Source: Corynebacterium liangguodongii
GTDB lineage: Bacteria; Actinomycetota; Actinomycetes; Mycobacteriales; Mycobacteriaceae
Length of the DNA: 64,000 nt
Direction of reading: 5' to 3'
NCBI RefSeq assembly: GCF_003070865.1
Contig: NZ_CP026948.1
Span: 2,232,001-2,296,000, forward strand
The notes below the pieces were generated by a model, which saw nothing but the letters and a program-made list of their open reading frames with translations, made no database searches and was not told the origin of the DNA. The translations under genes were made by a program, and so were the position numbers. The first letter of the stretch is position 1. Each line of letters opens with the position of its first letter. Shown here piece after piece: positions 40,300-48,640 of the stretch.

Positions 40300-41007
40300 A
40301 TGTGGGCCGTGTTTATTGACCAGGCCCGCCTCGCCGAGGAGCCAACCGGCTACCTCGCCGACCTGCCTGCCGTGCGCTCGCTCGCCCGCAGCCCGCTGCG
40401 CCTTACCGCGCCGGTGACGATCTTTACTGGCGGCAACGGCGCCGGCAAGTCCACGCTCGTCGAGGCCCTCGCCGTGGCCAGCCACGCCAACCCCGAAGGG
40501 GGCTCGCGCAACGCGCGGTTCGAAACCGCACCACTGTCGGTCTCCTCGCTGTGGCGCAGCCTCACCCTCACCCGCTCGCACAACCCGCGAGACGTGTTCT
40601 TTCTCCGCGGGGAGACCTACGCTGCGCTGGCCGACTACTACGAGAGCATCACCGATCCCCAGCTCGGCTCGCTCCACCAGCTCAGCCACGGCGAAGGCCT
40701 CCGTCGCCTCATCGGGCGCCGCTTTTCCCCCGCCTGCTTGCTCTTCCTCGACGAGCCCGAGGACGGCCTGTCCTCCTTCGCGCAGCTCGAGCTCCTGGGC
40801 ACGCTCTGGCACCTCGCCGACGCCGGCGCACAGGTGATCATGGCAACCCACTCGCCGATTCTGGCCGGCATCCCCGGGGCCCAGCTGCTCCACGTCGACG
40901 ACGACGGGATCCGCCCGGTCGCCTTCGCGGACTGCGACCCGGTGGAGGGCTTTTCCGAGTTCATCTCCGATCCCGCCGGCACGGTCCGGTACCTTACCGC
41001 GCCGTGA
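40300..41007 (+). CDS. Small ABC/AAA-type ATPase (first of a tandem pair)
   Basis: A 235-residue soluble ATPase without membrane domains. Walker A is FTGGNGAGKSTLVEAL (near residue 48), a Q-loop-like region follows, the signature is LSHGEGLRRL in place of LSGGQ, Walker B is LFLDEPEDGLSS, and the switch His is in IMATHSPIL. No nuclease or TOPRIM domain is attached. It resembles the AAA_21/RecF-like stand-alone ATPases, some of which act in DNA repair or defence. The start may be the ATG at 40300 or, if leaderless, GTG 40309 (TAGCAT at 40296). It overlaps the next gene (TGATG). Confidence 0.75.
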   Translation: MWAVFIDQARLAEEPTGYLADLPAVRSLARSPLRLTAPVTIFTGGNGAGKSTLVEALAVASHANPEGGSRNARFETAPLSVSSLWRSLTLTRSHNPRDVFFLRGETYAALADYYESITDPQLGSLHQLSHGEGLRRLIGRRFSPACLLFLDEPEDGLSSFAQLELLGTLWHLADAGAQVIMATHSPILAGIPGAQLLHVDDDGIRPVAFADCDPVEGFSEFISDPAGTVRYLTAP

Positions 41008-41711
41008 TGTATATCAGGGCGCTGCGCGCGCAGGAGAACCCCCGGGCGGAACCGTGGGTTTTCGACGTCGCGGCCGTCTCCCACCTACTCGAGCGCGGGG
41101 AGATCGACCTTTCCCACCCGGCCACCATCTTCACCGGGGACAACGGGGTTGGGAAATCAACGCTGATTGAGGCAATCGCCAGAGGCTACGGCTTTAGCAC
41201 CGCCGGTGGCACGTGGGGCGTGTCTAGGGCCGGAGCCCCCGACGCGCTATACGAGGCTGCCTTCGTCGCCGAAACGCCGCGCGCGAAGCAGGGCTACTTC
41301 TTGCGTGCCGACGCCCACTTTGCCCAGGCAACCAGCCTCGGCGCCCACGAGCTGCTCGCGGGAAACCTCCACCACCGCTCCCATGGCGAATCCGTCCTCG
41401 CCATCGTCGACACCTTCGTCTCCGACGGGCTCTACATCCTCGACGAACCCGAATCCGGGCTCTCCGCCGTAAGCCAAATGGCGCTGATGGCGATCCTGCA
41501 CCGGCTCGCCCGCGACGGCGCGCAAATCATCATGGCAACCCACTCGCCAATCCTCCTGGGCCTGCCGGAGGCCCACATCATTGAGATCACGCGTGAGGCC
41601 ATGACCTGCGGGATGGGCCTGGAGGAGACGACGGCCTTTCGGGCCATGCGCGATTTCCTCGACGACCCGGTAGCGGTCGCCGAGTTCATGATCGACGTCA
41701 CCCGCCCCTAG
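41007..41711 (+). CDS. Small ABC/AAA-type ATPase (second of a tandem pair)
   Basis: A 234-residue paralog of the preceding protein: Walker A FTGDNGVGKSTLIEAIA, signature RSHGESVLAI, Walker B LYILDEPESGLSA, switch IIMATHSPILLGLPEAH. The two share the same length, motif order and C-terminal layout (FLDDPVAVAEFM against FISDPAGTVRYL), so they arose by tandem duplication. The TGATG overlap shows coupled translation; a heterodimer is likely. The role is not known. The unit is divergent from dnaB across the DnaA-box gap. Confidence 0.75.
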   Translation: MYIRALRAQENPRAEPWVFDVAAVSHLLERGEIDLSHPATIFTGDNGVGKSTLIEAIARGYGFSTAGGTWGVSRAGAPDALYEAAFVAETPRAKQGYFLRADAHFAQATSLGAHELLAGNLHHRSHGESVLAIVDTFVSDGLYILDEPESGLSAVSQMALMAILHRLARDGAQIIMATHSPILLGLPEAHIIEITREAMTCGMGLEETTAFRAMRDFLDDPVAVAEFMIDVTRP

Positions 41712-41794
41712 CGGTTTGTGGCAGTGCCGCGCGAGACCAGCCACGCACCGGAGATGAAGGACGCGGCGGGAGTGTTGTTGAAGTTCGAGGCCAT
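41708..41794 (-). pseudogene. Possible remnant of a YiaA/B-like small membrane protein
   Basis: An ATG at 41794 with AAAGG upstream opens a 28-codon frame, MASNFNNTPAASFISGAWL then VSRGTATNR. The first part resembles the start of YiaA/YiaB-type membrane proteins (…TPAF..ASW…), and the rest is lost by truncation. It lies between the rplI terminator and the ATPase pair. The resemblance is weak. Confidence 0.3.
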
Positions 41795-41834
41795 GGCGCA
41801 ACCTTTGCACAGCGCCGGGGCCGCCGCAGGAAAA

Positions 41835-41873
41835 GGTGATGGGCCCCACTCCTCACAAGTGGGGCCCATCACC
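41835..41873. terminator. Terminator after rplI
   Basis: A perfect 16-bp stem (GGTGATGGGCCCCACT) with a 7-base loop. On the minus strand it is followed by TTTTCCT, fitting the end of the rpsF–ssb–rplI transcript. It may act in both directions. Confidence 0.85.
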
Positions 41874-41929
41874 GGGATGCTGTTGTCGCTGGACCGCGGC
41901 TGTTCACGCGGTCGTCGTCAAGCGGCGAG

Positions 41930-42382
41930 TTACGCGCCGACGACCTTGAAGTTCACCTTGCCCTCCACGGCGTCGTGGAGGTTCACCTTGACCTGGTAGC
42001 CACCGGTCTTGGTCACGAGACCCTTCGGCACATTGATGCGGCGCTTGTCCAGGGTCGGGCCGCCGGCGGCCTTGACCGCGTCGGCGATGTCGCCCGCCTG
42101 CACGGAGCCGAAGAGCTTGCCGTTGGATGCGGTGCGGACCTTCACCTCGACGCCAGTGAGCTGGTCAAGCTGGTCGCGCAGCTCGCGGGCGTGGTCGAGG
42201 TCGCGGACCTGGCGCTCGGCCTGGGCACGCTTGATGTTTTCGATCTGCTTCTCTGCGCCGCGGGTGGCCACGATGGCGAGCCCGCGCGGGAGCAGGAGGT
42301 TGCGGCCGTAGCCATCCTTGACTTCGACGATGTCGCCGGGCTCGCCAAGGTTGTCAACGGCAGCGGTGAGGATCAGCTTCAT
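41930..42382 (-). CDS. rplI: Ribosomal protein bL9
   Basis: A 150-residue large-subunit protein: MKLILTAAVDNLGEPGDIV, then VKDGYGRNLLLPRGLA, the long connecting helix and the C-terminal rRNA-binding domain (LFGSVQAGDIADAV, VTKTGGYQVKVNLH). It is the last gene of rpsF–ssb–rplI. rpsR, often found between ssb and rplI, is absent, as in other corynebacteria. Confidence 0.97.
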   Translation of the reverse strand: MKLILTAAVDNLGEPGDIVEVKDGYGRNLLLPRGLAIVATRGAEKQIENIKRAQAERQVRDLDHARELRDQLDQLTGVEVKVRTASNGKLFGSVQAGDIADAVKAAGGPTLDKRRINVPKGLVTKTGGYQVKVNLHDAVEGKVNFKVVGA

Positions 42383-42459
42383 GAATCCTAACCTTCCTAG
42401 TGTTGAACTGAAGTTGGACGTAGTGGGGGGGAGCGCTAGGGATAGCGCCTTGGGAGTCT

Positions 42460-43041
42460 TTAGAACGGTGGCTCGTCGTCCATCCCGCCGAACCCGCCTG
42501 CCGGGGGCGCGGAATTCCAGGGATCGTTCTGCGGCTGCTGGCCGCCCTGGCCCTGCTGGCCCGAGTTGGCGCCGGGGAAACCGCCAGAGTTTCCGCCGCC
42601 AAAGCCGCCCCGGTTACTGGGCGCTGCACCCTGGCCCTGGTTGCCGCCGCCGTAACCGCCGGAGCCACCCTCACGCGGCGTGCGGGTGACGTTCGCGGTG
42701 GCATACCGCAGGGAGGGGCCGACCTCGTCGACCTCCACCTCGAAAACGGTGCGGTTTTCCCCCTCGCGGGTTTGGTAGGAACGCTGCTTCAGGCGGCCGG
42801 TGACAATCACGCGCATGCCCTTGGTCAGGGATTCCGCGACGTTCTCCGCCGCCTGCCGCCAGACGTTGCAGGTCAAAAACAGCGCATCGCCGTCTTCGAA
42901 CTGGTTGGTCTCGCGGTTGAAGGTGCGCGGCGTTGAGGCGACGCGGAAGTTCGCCACGGCGGCGCCGTTGGGGGTAAAACGCAGTTCGGGGTCGGCAACG
43001 AGGTTGCCGACGACGGTGATGGTGGTGTCTCCCTGTGCCAT
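42460..43041 (-). CDS. ssb: Single-stranded DNA-binding protein
   Basis: A 193-residue SSB: OB fold over residues 1–115 ([56 protein letters not shown]), then a Gly/Gln/Asn-rich linker and the acidic tip DDEPPF that recruits partner proteins. ATG 43041 has AAGGTCCAAGGAAC upstream. It is encoded between rpsF and rplI. Confidence 0.97.
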   Translation of the reverse strand: MAQGDTTITVVGNLVADPELRFTPNGAAVANFRVASTPRTFNRETNQFEDGDALFLTCNVWRQAAENVAESLTKGMRVIVTGRLKQRSYQTREGENRTVFEVEVDEVGPSLRYATANVTRTPREGGSGGYGGGNQGQGAAPSNRGGFGGGNSGGFPGANSGQQGQGGQQPQNDPWNSAPPAGGFGGMDDEPPF

Positions 43042-43095
43042 GTTCCTTGGACCTTTCGAGATGTGACCGTTAGCTGGTAACGAGCCTATCCGCTC

Positions 43096-43383
43096 TTACT
43101 TGTCGGTGCGCAGAACCTTGGTGCGCAAGACACCCTCGTTGAGGTTGAGCACGCGATCGAGCTCGGCGACCGTGTCTGCGGCGCAATCGAGATCGATGAC
43201 GGCGTAGATGCCCTCTTCCTTCTTGTTGATCGGGTAGGCAAGACGGCGCTTACCCCACACGTCAACCTTCTCCACCGTGCCGTTGTCCTTGCGGACGATT
43301 TCCAGGAACTTATCCAGGGACGGGGCAACGGTGCGTTCTTCCTGCTGCGGATCGAGAATGATCATGACTTCGTAGTGACGCAC
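43096..43383 (-). CDS. rpsF: Ribosomal protein bS6
   Basis: A 95-residue small-subunit protein ([40 protein letters not shown]). GTG 43383 was chosen because it gives the usual N-terminus and length and sits 11 bases after AGGAGG; the ATG at 43392 is a possible alternative but is only two bases from that ribosome site. It is the first gene of the operon and has a structured leader at 43414. Confidence 0.95.
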   Translation of the reverse strand: MRHYEVMIILDPQQEERTVAPSLDKFLEIVRKDNGTVEKVDVWGKRRLAYPINKKEEGIYAVIDLDCAADTVAELDRVLNLNEGVLRTKVLRTDK

Positions 43384-43413
43384 GGACCTCATCACCTCCT
43401 ATGGTCTGTCTAT

Positions 43414-43444
43414 GGTTTCGGCCACCGCCGGGGTTGGCGATGGC
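43414..43444 (-). promoter_or_regulatory. Candidate S6:S18-type ribosomal leader
   Basis: In the rpsF 5' leader the transcript can form GCCAUCGCC–AACCCC–GGCGGUGGC, with CGAAACC directly after. A CCGAA box beside a G/C stem is the mark of the S6:S18-binding leader described upstream of rpsF in many bacteria. The match is by eye only. Confidence 0.5.
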
Positions 43445-43474
43445 AGGAGGGTCGTTGCGTCAAGCAACCCCGCT

Positions 43475-43502
43475 AGCCTACAACACGCTGGTGACAGGGC
43501 AA
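43475..43502 (-). promoter_or_regulatory. Promoter candidate of the rpsF–ssb–rplI operon
   Basis: Minus strand TTGCCC (43497–43502) – 16 bases – TAGGCT (43475–43480), the latter preceded by TG. It lies about 90 bases before rpsF. Confidence 0.45.
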
Positions 43503-43522
43503 AATGCGTAACGACGCCTCCC

Positions 43523-43720
43523 CTACCCCGCGGCCGGGTTCGGCGCAGCGACGAAGACCGCGAGGACGGTGGGGATGACGGTGACGAAGAGGAAGGCGGC
43601 GATGCCGAAGCCCAGCGCGAGCCTCGGGCGGCGCGCCGCGCTCGCCGCGAGAAAACTCGCCGCGATCAGGGCGAAACCCACCACGATCGAGGCGATCGCC
43701 CACACGGTTGCCCCGCTCAC
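43523..43720 (-). CDS. Small two-span membrane protein
   Basis: A 65-residue protein, MSGATVWAIASIVVGFALIA by GTG start, with two membrane helices joined by a short basic loop (SAARRPR) and ending in FVAAPNPAAG. Its GTG overlaps the stop of the GT87 gene (GTGA), so it is translated with it. The function is unknown; it may help the glycosyltransferase. Confidence 0.7.
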   Translation of the reverse strand: MSGATVWAIASIVVGFALIAASFLAASAARRPRLALGFGIAAFLFVTVIPTVLAVFVAAPNPAAG

Positions 43721-45204
43721 CTGGCGGCCACCTCCCAATCCTCAGGGCGGGTGAGCAGCGGGTCGCACCCGGCGTGGGCCTCGCGCACCTTGTCCCTCTC
43801 GCGCCCGAGCATCTGCCGCACGACGAGCACCATCATGGCGACGATGAGCGCGTCGCGCGCGATCACGACCAGGTTGAGGAACTCCCCGGGCAGCCCCTTG
43901 TTGTCCACCCCGAGCATGTGCCACATGAGGATCGGCCAGACGAGCGCGTCCACGCTCATCCACGCGGCGAGAAGCCTCCACCGCGGCAGCGCCAGCACCG
44001 CGGGGATGACGAGCCAGAGGGAGTACTGCGGGCTCCAGACCTTGTTGAACAGCAGGAAAAACCCGACGGTGAGGAAGAAGATCTCGGCGACCCGGGGCTG
44101 CCGCGGGGCGGCTAAGCCGATCGCGGCGGTGGTCACGCACCCGGCGGCGAAGAGCAGAAGGGTCACCGTGTTGAGGATCGTCGGCGTGGCCCCGGCGGCG
44201 TCGAAGCCGGACCAGCCGAACGCCCGCGATGCGACGGCGTAGATGGTGGTCCACTCCCACGTGCGCTCCGTGTTGAGCCGCTGGAACTCCCCCCACGCAT
44301 CGGGGTTGCGCAGGTAGACCGGCGCGTTGACCACCACCCATGTCGCCGCCGCGGCGGCAGCCATCCGGGCAAAGGGCGCGAAGCGGCGCGTGCGGATCGC
44401 GAGCGTGAGGTAGGCGCCCAGGGCGAACAACGGCCACAGCTTAAACGCGGTGCCTAACCCGATGAGGGCCCCGGCCAACCAGAACCGCCGGTTTCGGGCG
44501 GCGAGCAGAGCCGAGACGGCAAGGAAGATCGAGGGGATGTCCCAGTTGGTAAACGCGTGCATGATAACCAGCGGGGAGGCCGCCACGAGCACGGTGTCCC
44601 ACACGCGGTTTCCCGCCAGCTCTGCAACCATCCGAATCGTGGCCACCCACAGCACGGACATAACGAGAGCGGTGAGGAAGAAATACCACCCGACATCGGG
44701 AAGGATGCGATCGGCCACGGCGTAGGTATTGCGCGCGATGGCACCCATGATGTTCTGGAAAATCCCGGCGAGCACCGGGTATTCCATGTACCGGGTGAGA
44801 TCGCCCTCGACCCACGAGAAGTCGTAGACGAAGCCGGGGCGGTCGAGCCCGCGGCCGCCGTAGAGCGGGACGATGTCGTTGTAGCAAAAGGAGGTGTACT
44901 GCCGGTTGCCATCCCAGTTCAGGCGCAGCACGCCGGAGTCATCGGGGCGACCTAGCGCGCAGTTCGCCTTCGCCAGCGCCGCGAAGCCCAGAAAGACCCA
45001 CGAGACTGCAAGCAGGGCCCGCAGGGGCGACCACCACGCCGCCCGACCGAGCGGGGCGAAGCGCCCCATCGGGCCGCCGAGGAATTCCACGAACCCGCGC
45101 GCCAGCGGCTCCGTCTTCCCAGGCTGGACGCGCCCACGCGCCGCCGGCCACACCCCGCGCGAGCCCACGATCGGCCGGGCCGGGCTCTCCACTCCGTGCG
45201 ACAC
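43717..45204 (-). CDS. GT87-type polyprenyl-dependent glycosyltransferase
   Basis: A 495-residue integral membrane protein with about ten helices (DUF2029/GT87 family, GT-C fold). The first extracytoplasmic loop holds the acidic residues and aromatic pattern of the family (YNDIVPLYGGRGLDRPG, FSWVEGDLTRYMEYPV). Such enzymes use polyprenyl-phosphate mannose to extend lipoglycans such as PIM, lipomannan or arabinogalactan. GTG 45204 lies 10 bases after the ponA stop; ponA and this gene are probably one transcript for envelope synthesis. Confidence 0.82.
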   Translation of the reverse strand: MSHGVESPARPIVGSRGVWPAARGRVQPGKTEPLARGFVEFLGGPMGRFAPLGRAAWWSPLRALLAVSWVFLGFAALAKANCALGRPDDSGVLRLNWDGNRQYTSFCYNDIVPLYGGRGLDRPGFVYDFSWVEGDLTRYMEYPVLAGIFQNIMGAIARNTYAVADRILPDVGWYFFLTALVMSVLWVATIRMVAELAGNRVWDTVLVAASPLVIMHAFTNWDIPSIFLAVSALLAARNRRFWLAGALIGLGTAFKLWPLFALGAYLTLAIRTRRFAPFARMAAAAAATWVVVNAPVYLRNPDAWGEFQRLNTERTWEWTTIYAVASRAFGWSGFDAAGATPTILNTVTLLLFAAGCVTTAAIGLAAPRQPRVAEIFFLTVGFFLLFNKVWSPQYSLWLVIPAVLALPRWRLLAAWMSVDALVWPILMWHMLGVDNKGLPGEFLNLVVIARDALIVAMMVLVVRQMLGRERDKVREAHAGCDPLLTRPEDWEVAAR

Positions 45205-45214
45205 GTCCGACTGC

Positions 45215-47479
45215 CTACCCGAGGATGCCGTTGAGGAAGTCCTGCACCGGATCCGGAACCGGCGGCGGGGCCGGAGCCGGAGCGGGCGCCGGCGCGGGGG
45301 CGGGAGCCTGAGCGGGGCCAGGCGCGGGGGCGGGCTGCGGGTTTGCGCCCTGCGTGCCGGTGCCCTCCCCGGTGCCGGTGCCGTTCCCGGTGCCGGTGCC
45401 GTTCCCAGTGCCCGTGCCGTAGCCGTTCGAGTAACCGGAGTAGCTGCCGGAGTACTGGGAGCCGCCCAGGCTGGTTCCCCCACCATAGGGGTTAATGCCC
45501 CAGTAGACCGGCGTCGCTTCGGGGAAGGGCTCGACCTCCTTGCCCTCGTGGCCGAAGTCCATCACGTCCTTCCAAATCCGCGCCGGGGTGTTGGAGCCGT
45601 ACATATTCCCGCCCCACTCGTTGAAGATCGCCGTCGTGTTGTCAGCGGTGCCTACCCATACGGCGGTCGAGAGCTGCGGGGTTGCCCCGACCATCCACGC
45701 GTCCTTGTTGTTGCCGGTATCGCCCAGCTGGGCGGTGCCGGTCTTGGCTGCGGCGGGCCGGCCCCCGGCGAGGTAAGCGTTCGAATAGCCCACGACCGTC
45801 TGCATGGCCTGCAAGACGTTATCCGCGACCTGCTGGGAGACGGCGCGCTCGGCATAGGTGTTGTCCATTTGGAAGAGCACCTCGCCGCGCGCATCTACGA
45901 CCCGCTCGACGAAGTAGGTGGGGTGGTGCGAGCCCCGGTTGGCCAGCGTCGCCACAGCGGTGGCCATGTCGAGCACGCGGGATTGGTATTGGCCCAAGAC
46001 GATGCCCTCGTAGGGCTGCCCGCCGTTTTCGCGCAGGGTCACCGGGATGCCCGGGATGGACCGGGCGACGCCCAGCGCGTGCGCCATGTCGGCGGTGTCC
46101 TGGGTGGTGTTGTCCAGCTCGTCCTGGATGCGCATGAAGGCTGTGTTGGACGAGGTGCGCGTCGCGTCCTGCATGGTGAGCATTCCGCCGCCGCCACCGT
46201 CCCAGTTCGTCACCGTGATCCCGCCGGGCAGGGTCACCGGGGAGGAATCGAACGTCGCGGTAAGCGGGATACCCTGCTGGAGCGCAGCGGCGAGCGCGAA
46301 AATCTTAAACGTCGAGCCCGTCTGCAGGCCCGCCCCGGCGTAGTCCCAGCCGCTCGGGTCGTCTCCGCCGTAGTAGGCGCGCACCGCGCCCGTGCCCGGC
46401 TCGATGGAAACAACGGCCGCGCGCGCGTCCTCTTGCAGGCTGGCGAGCCGGTTGCGCGAGACCTCCTCCGCCTCCGCCTGGAGGGCGGGATCGATGGTGG
46501 TGGTGATCTGCAGGCCGCGGTTGGTCACGTCATCTTCGGTGATGCCGATGGTCTGGAGCTCCTCCATGACCTTGTTTTTGATCAGGCCGTTGGCGCCGGT
46601 CGCCTCGGTGTAGGCCGAATAGGTCGCGGGGTCACGGGTCTCGGGGTAGATCAGCCCGGCGCGCTCCTGCGGCGCCATCTCCCCCATCTCCACGAGGCCG
46701 TCCATGACGTAATTCCAGCGCGCTTCGGCGCCCTCCCGGTTGTTCCACGGATCGAGCTGGCTTGGCAGCTGAATCGAAGCGGCAAGCACGCCGGCCTCCT
46801 CCACGGTGAGCTGAGAGGCCGGTTTGTCGAAGAAGGCGTGGGAGGCGGCCTCGATGCCGTAGGCGTTACGCCCGAAGTAGACCGTGTTGAGGTAGGCGGA
46901 GAGGATATCCTCCTTCTTCCACTGATTGGTCATCTTGATGGAATAGACCAGCTCCTTGGCCTTGCGCTCGTAGGAGTGCTCGTTGCCCACCAACGCGTTC
47001 TTGACGTATTGCTGGGTAATCGTCGAGCCGCCGCCGGCCGATGGGTTGCCGGTGAGCTGGCCGATCGCGGCGCGTGCGAAGCCAGTGAAAGAGAAGCCGG
47101 AGTTGGTCCAGAAGTCTCTGTCCTCCGCGGCGATCACGGCGTTTTGGGCACCCTCGGGCACGTCCTCGAGCGGGATTTGCACGCGGTTACCCTCGGCGGG
47201 CACCGTGCGGGCCAGCTCGGTGGCACCGTCGGAGAAGTAGATGTTGGAGATTTGCGCGGTCTGGATCTCTCCCGGCTGCGGAATCTCCGCCCGCGTGTAC
47301 TGCCAGACGAACCACGCCGCGGGGATCGCCGCAAGGAGGGCGATAAACAACACGATGGCCAAGATCCACTGCCGCACGCGGGAGCTTTTCCGGGCGCCTC
47401 GCGCCACCTGGCTGCTCCCTGCGGTCCTGTTGGGCTTGGAGGCTCCCGATCCGCCTGCGACATCAACTGTTTTTGACAC
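45215..47479 (-). CDS. ponA: Bifunctional penicillin-binding protein (class A)
   Basis: A 754-residue cell-wall synthase. It has a cytoplasmic basic N-terminus, a membrane helix (about residues 37–58), a GT51 glycosyltransferase domain (AAEDRDFWTNSGFS, GGGSTITQQYVKN, KAKELVYSIKM), and a transpeptidase domain with GSTFKIFAL (active Ser), SSNTAFM and AKTGTAQ. The last 110 residues are low-complexity, first Gly/Ser/Tyr-rich, then GTGNGTGTG repeats, then Ala-Pro repeats. GTG 47479 is preceded by AGGGAAAG. It probably matches C. glutamicum mrcB (PBP1b) by neighbourhood. Confidence 0.94.
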   Translation of the reverse strand: MSKTVDVAGGSGASKPNRTAGSSQVARGARKSSRVRQWILAIVLFIALLAAIPAAWFVWQYTRAEIPQPGEIQTAQISNIYFSDGATELARTVPAEGNRVQIPLEDVPEGAQNAVIAAEDRDFWTNSGFSFTGFARAAIGQLTGNPSAGGGSTITQQYVKNALVGNEHSYERKAKELVYSIKMTNQWKKEDILSAYLNTVYFGRNAYGIEAASHAFFDKPASQLTVEEAGVLAASIQLPSQLDPWNNREGAEARWNYVMDGLVEMGEMAPQERAGLIYPETRDPATYSAYTEATGANGLIKNKVMEELQTIGITEDDVTNRGLQITTTIDPALQAEAEEVSRNRLASLQEDARAAVVSIEPGTGAVRAYYGGDDPSGWDYAGAGLQTGSTFKIFALAAALQQGIPLTATFDSSPVTLPGGITVTNWDGGGGGMLTMQDATRTSSNTAFMRIQDELDNTTQDTADMAHALGVARSIPGIPVTLRENGGQPYEGIVLGQYQSRVLDMATAVATLANRGSHHPTYFVERVVDARGEVLFQMDNTYAERAVSQQVADNVLQAMQTVVGYSNAYLAGGRPAAAKTGTAQLGDTGNNKDAWMVGATPQLSTAVWVGTADNTTAIFNEWGGNMYGSNTPARIWKDVMDFGHEGKEVEPFPEATPVYWGINPYGGGTSLGGSQYSGSYSGYSNGYGTGTGNGTGTGNGTGTGEGTGTQGANPQPAPAPGPAQAPAPAPAPAPAPAPPPVPDPVQDFLNGILG

Positions 47480-47512
47480 GTGCTTTCCCTACGCCATCGT
47501 TACGCCACCGAA

Positions 47513-47547
47513 CCTTGGCCCCGCCCACTGCTCAGGCGGGGCCAAGG
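47513..47547 (-). terminator. Terminator-like hairpin before ponA
   Basis: A perfect 13-bp stem (CCTTGGCCCCGCC) with a 9-base loop between the DUF5318 gene and ponA. The T-run after it is weak, so it may slow rather than stop transcription. Confidence 0.6.
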
Positions 47548-47601
47548 ATCGTACAAACTGGACAATTTGCTAGGGGACAGGATACTTCCTCGGCCACCAA
47601 A

Positions 47602-47973
47602 TCACACTACTGGTGCTGCTGTGACTTCCTTGAGGAGGTAGTTCCACCGGCAATTCAGGCACACCTCCACCGTGTGGACGCTCACCGGGCCGACCTCGTG
47701 GACGATATCGTCGATCTCGGCCTCGCTGCGCGCCGTCCCCGACCTCCGGCCGAGGTCTTCGCCGTAGATCCACAAGACATTGCGCATGGTTTCTTCGCAC
47801 ACGGGGCACGGGCGCGCCGCGTCCGTGCCGTGGTAGCGCGCCGCGGCGCACAGGAGGAAGTCCGCGTCGCAGATGGCCTCGCGGCGCACGAGGCCGGCGC
47901 GGAATCGCTTCAGGGTGGTGCGGCGCTGCCACTCGTGGGATATCTCGTGGCTGTAGTCGAACACGGGCGACAT
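47602..47973 (-). CDS. DUF5318 family protein
   Basis: A 123-residue cytoplasmic protein with two CxxC pairs (ARPCPVCEET and VEVCLNCRWN) likely to bind zinc, and RREAICDADFLLCAAA in the N-terminal part. This is the actinobacterial DUF5318 family; the function is unknown. It lies in a conserved corynebacterial order beside ponA and a divergent MarR gene. Confidence 0.82.
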   Translation of the reverse strand: MSPVFDYSHEISHEWQRRTTLKRFRAGLVRREAICDADFLLCAAARYHGTDAARPCPVCEETMRNVLWIYGEDLGRRSGTARSEAEIDDIVHEVGPVSVHTVEVCLNCRWNYLLKEVTAAPVV

Positions 47974-48099
47974 GCTACCCGGTTCACCCCCGGCGCAAAC
48001 AGGGTCCGCGGCCGGTCGCGCTGGTGCTAGACTTCGTGAGAGTTAGTTTTCACTCCGTAAAGTCGGAGCACACAACGACGCAAGAACCCTGAGGAACGA

Positions 48100-48594
48100 A
48101 TGGACCATAACGAGCCCACTGATCCCGCCGCGCCACCCGCCCCCGACCCTTACGCTATCGCGCAGCGCATTCGTCCGGCCGCGACGAGCCTGTACGTAAT
48201 GTACTTCCGCACGGCGCACCAATCCGATCTCACCGGCCCGCAGCTCTCCATCATGACCCGCCTGAAACACGACGGGCCGTGCCGCATCAACCGCCTCGCC
48301 GAGGCCGAGGGGGTGCGCATGCCCACCGCCTCGAACACCGTCAACCAGCTGGAGAAGCGCGGGCTTGTCACCCGCGTGCGCGACGACGCCGACCGGCGCG
48401 GGGTGAGCGTGCAGCTCACCACGCAGGGCGAGGCCGAGCTGCTGCGCGTGGGCGAGGAGCGCACGAAGTACCTCGCCGAGATGCTCGGCACGCTGCCGGA
48501 GGAAGAGCTGCGCCGCTTCGACGAGGCGGCCGACATCATCAACACGTTGGCCGACCACTACGTCAACGACCGGAATTCGGATTCCGCTCACTAA
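48100..48594 (+). CDS. malR: MarR-family regulator, probable MalR
   Basis: A 164-residue dimeric regulator with the MarR winged helix (LTGPQLSIMTRLKHDGPCRI, MPTASNTVNQLEKRGLVTRV, then the wing RDDADRRGVSVQLTTQG). By neighbourhood (ponA, DUF5318, then a Usp gene after it) it corresponds to C. glutamicum MalR, which regulates malic enzyme and cell-envelope genes. The name rests on that synteny. GAGGAAC precedes the ATG; TAGACT at 48035 may be a -10 box. Confidence 0.75.
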   Translation: MDHNEPTDPAAPPAPDPYAIAQRIRPAATSLYVMYFRTAHQSDLTGPQLSIMTRLKHDGPCRINRLAEAEGVRMPTASNTVNQLEKRGLVTRVRDDADRRGVSVQLTTQGEAELLRVGEERTKYLAEMLGTLPEEELRRFDEAADIINTLADHYVNDRNSDSAH

Positions 48595-48599
48595 GCCCC

Positions 48600-48638
48600 T
48601 ATGATGAGGGTTACCTTTACTTCAACCACAGGTAACCC
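48600..48638 (+). promoter_or_regulatory. Promoter and inverted repeat before the Usp gene
   Basis: TATGAT (48600–48605) is a near-perfect -10 box. The dyad GGGTTACC (48608–48615) and GGTAACCC (48631–48638) follows, covering the likely start of transcription and ending two bases before the ATG at 48641. It could be an operator, perhaps for the MarR protein next door, or an RNA hairpin hiding the ribosome site. Confidence 0.6.
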
Positions 48639-48640
48639 GC

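Noticed and set aside
44894..47476. 860-codon plus-strand frame opposite ponA and the GT87 gene
   Set aside because: ponA and GT87 on the minus strand have clear motifs. The long frame results from GC bias in the reverse complement.
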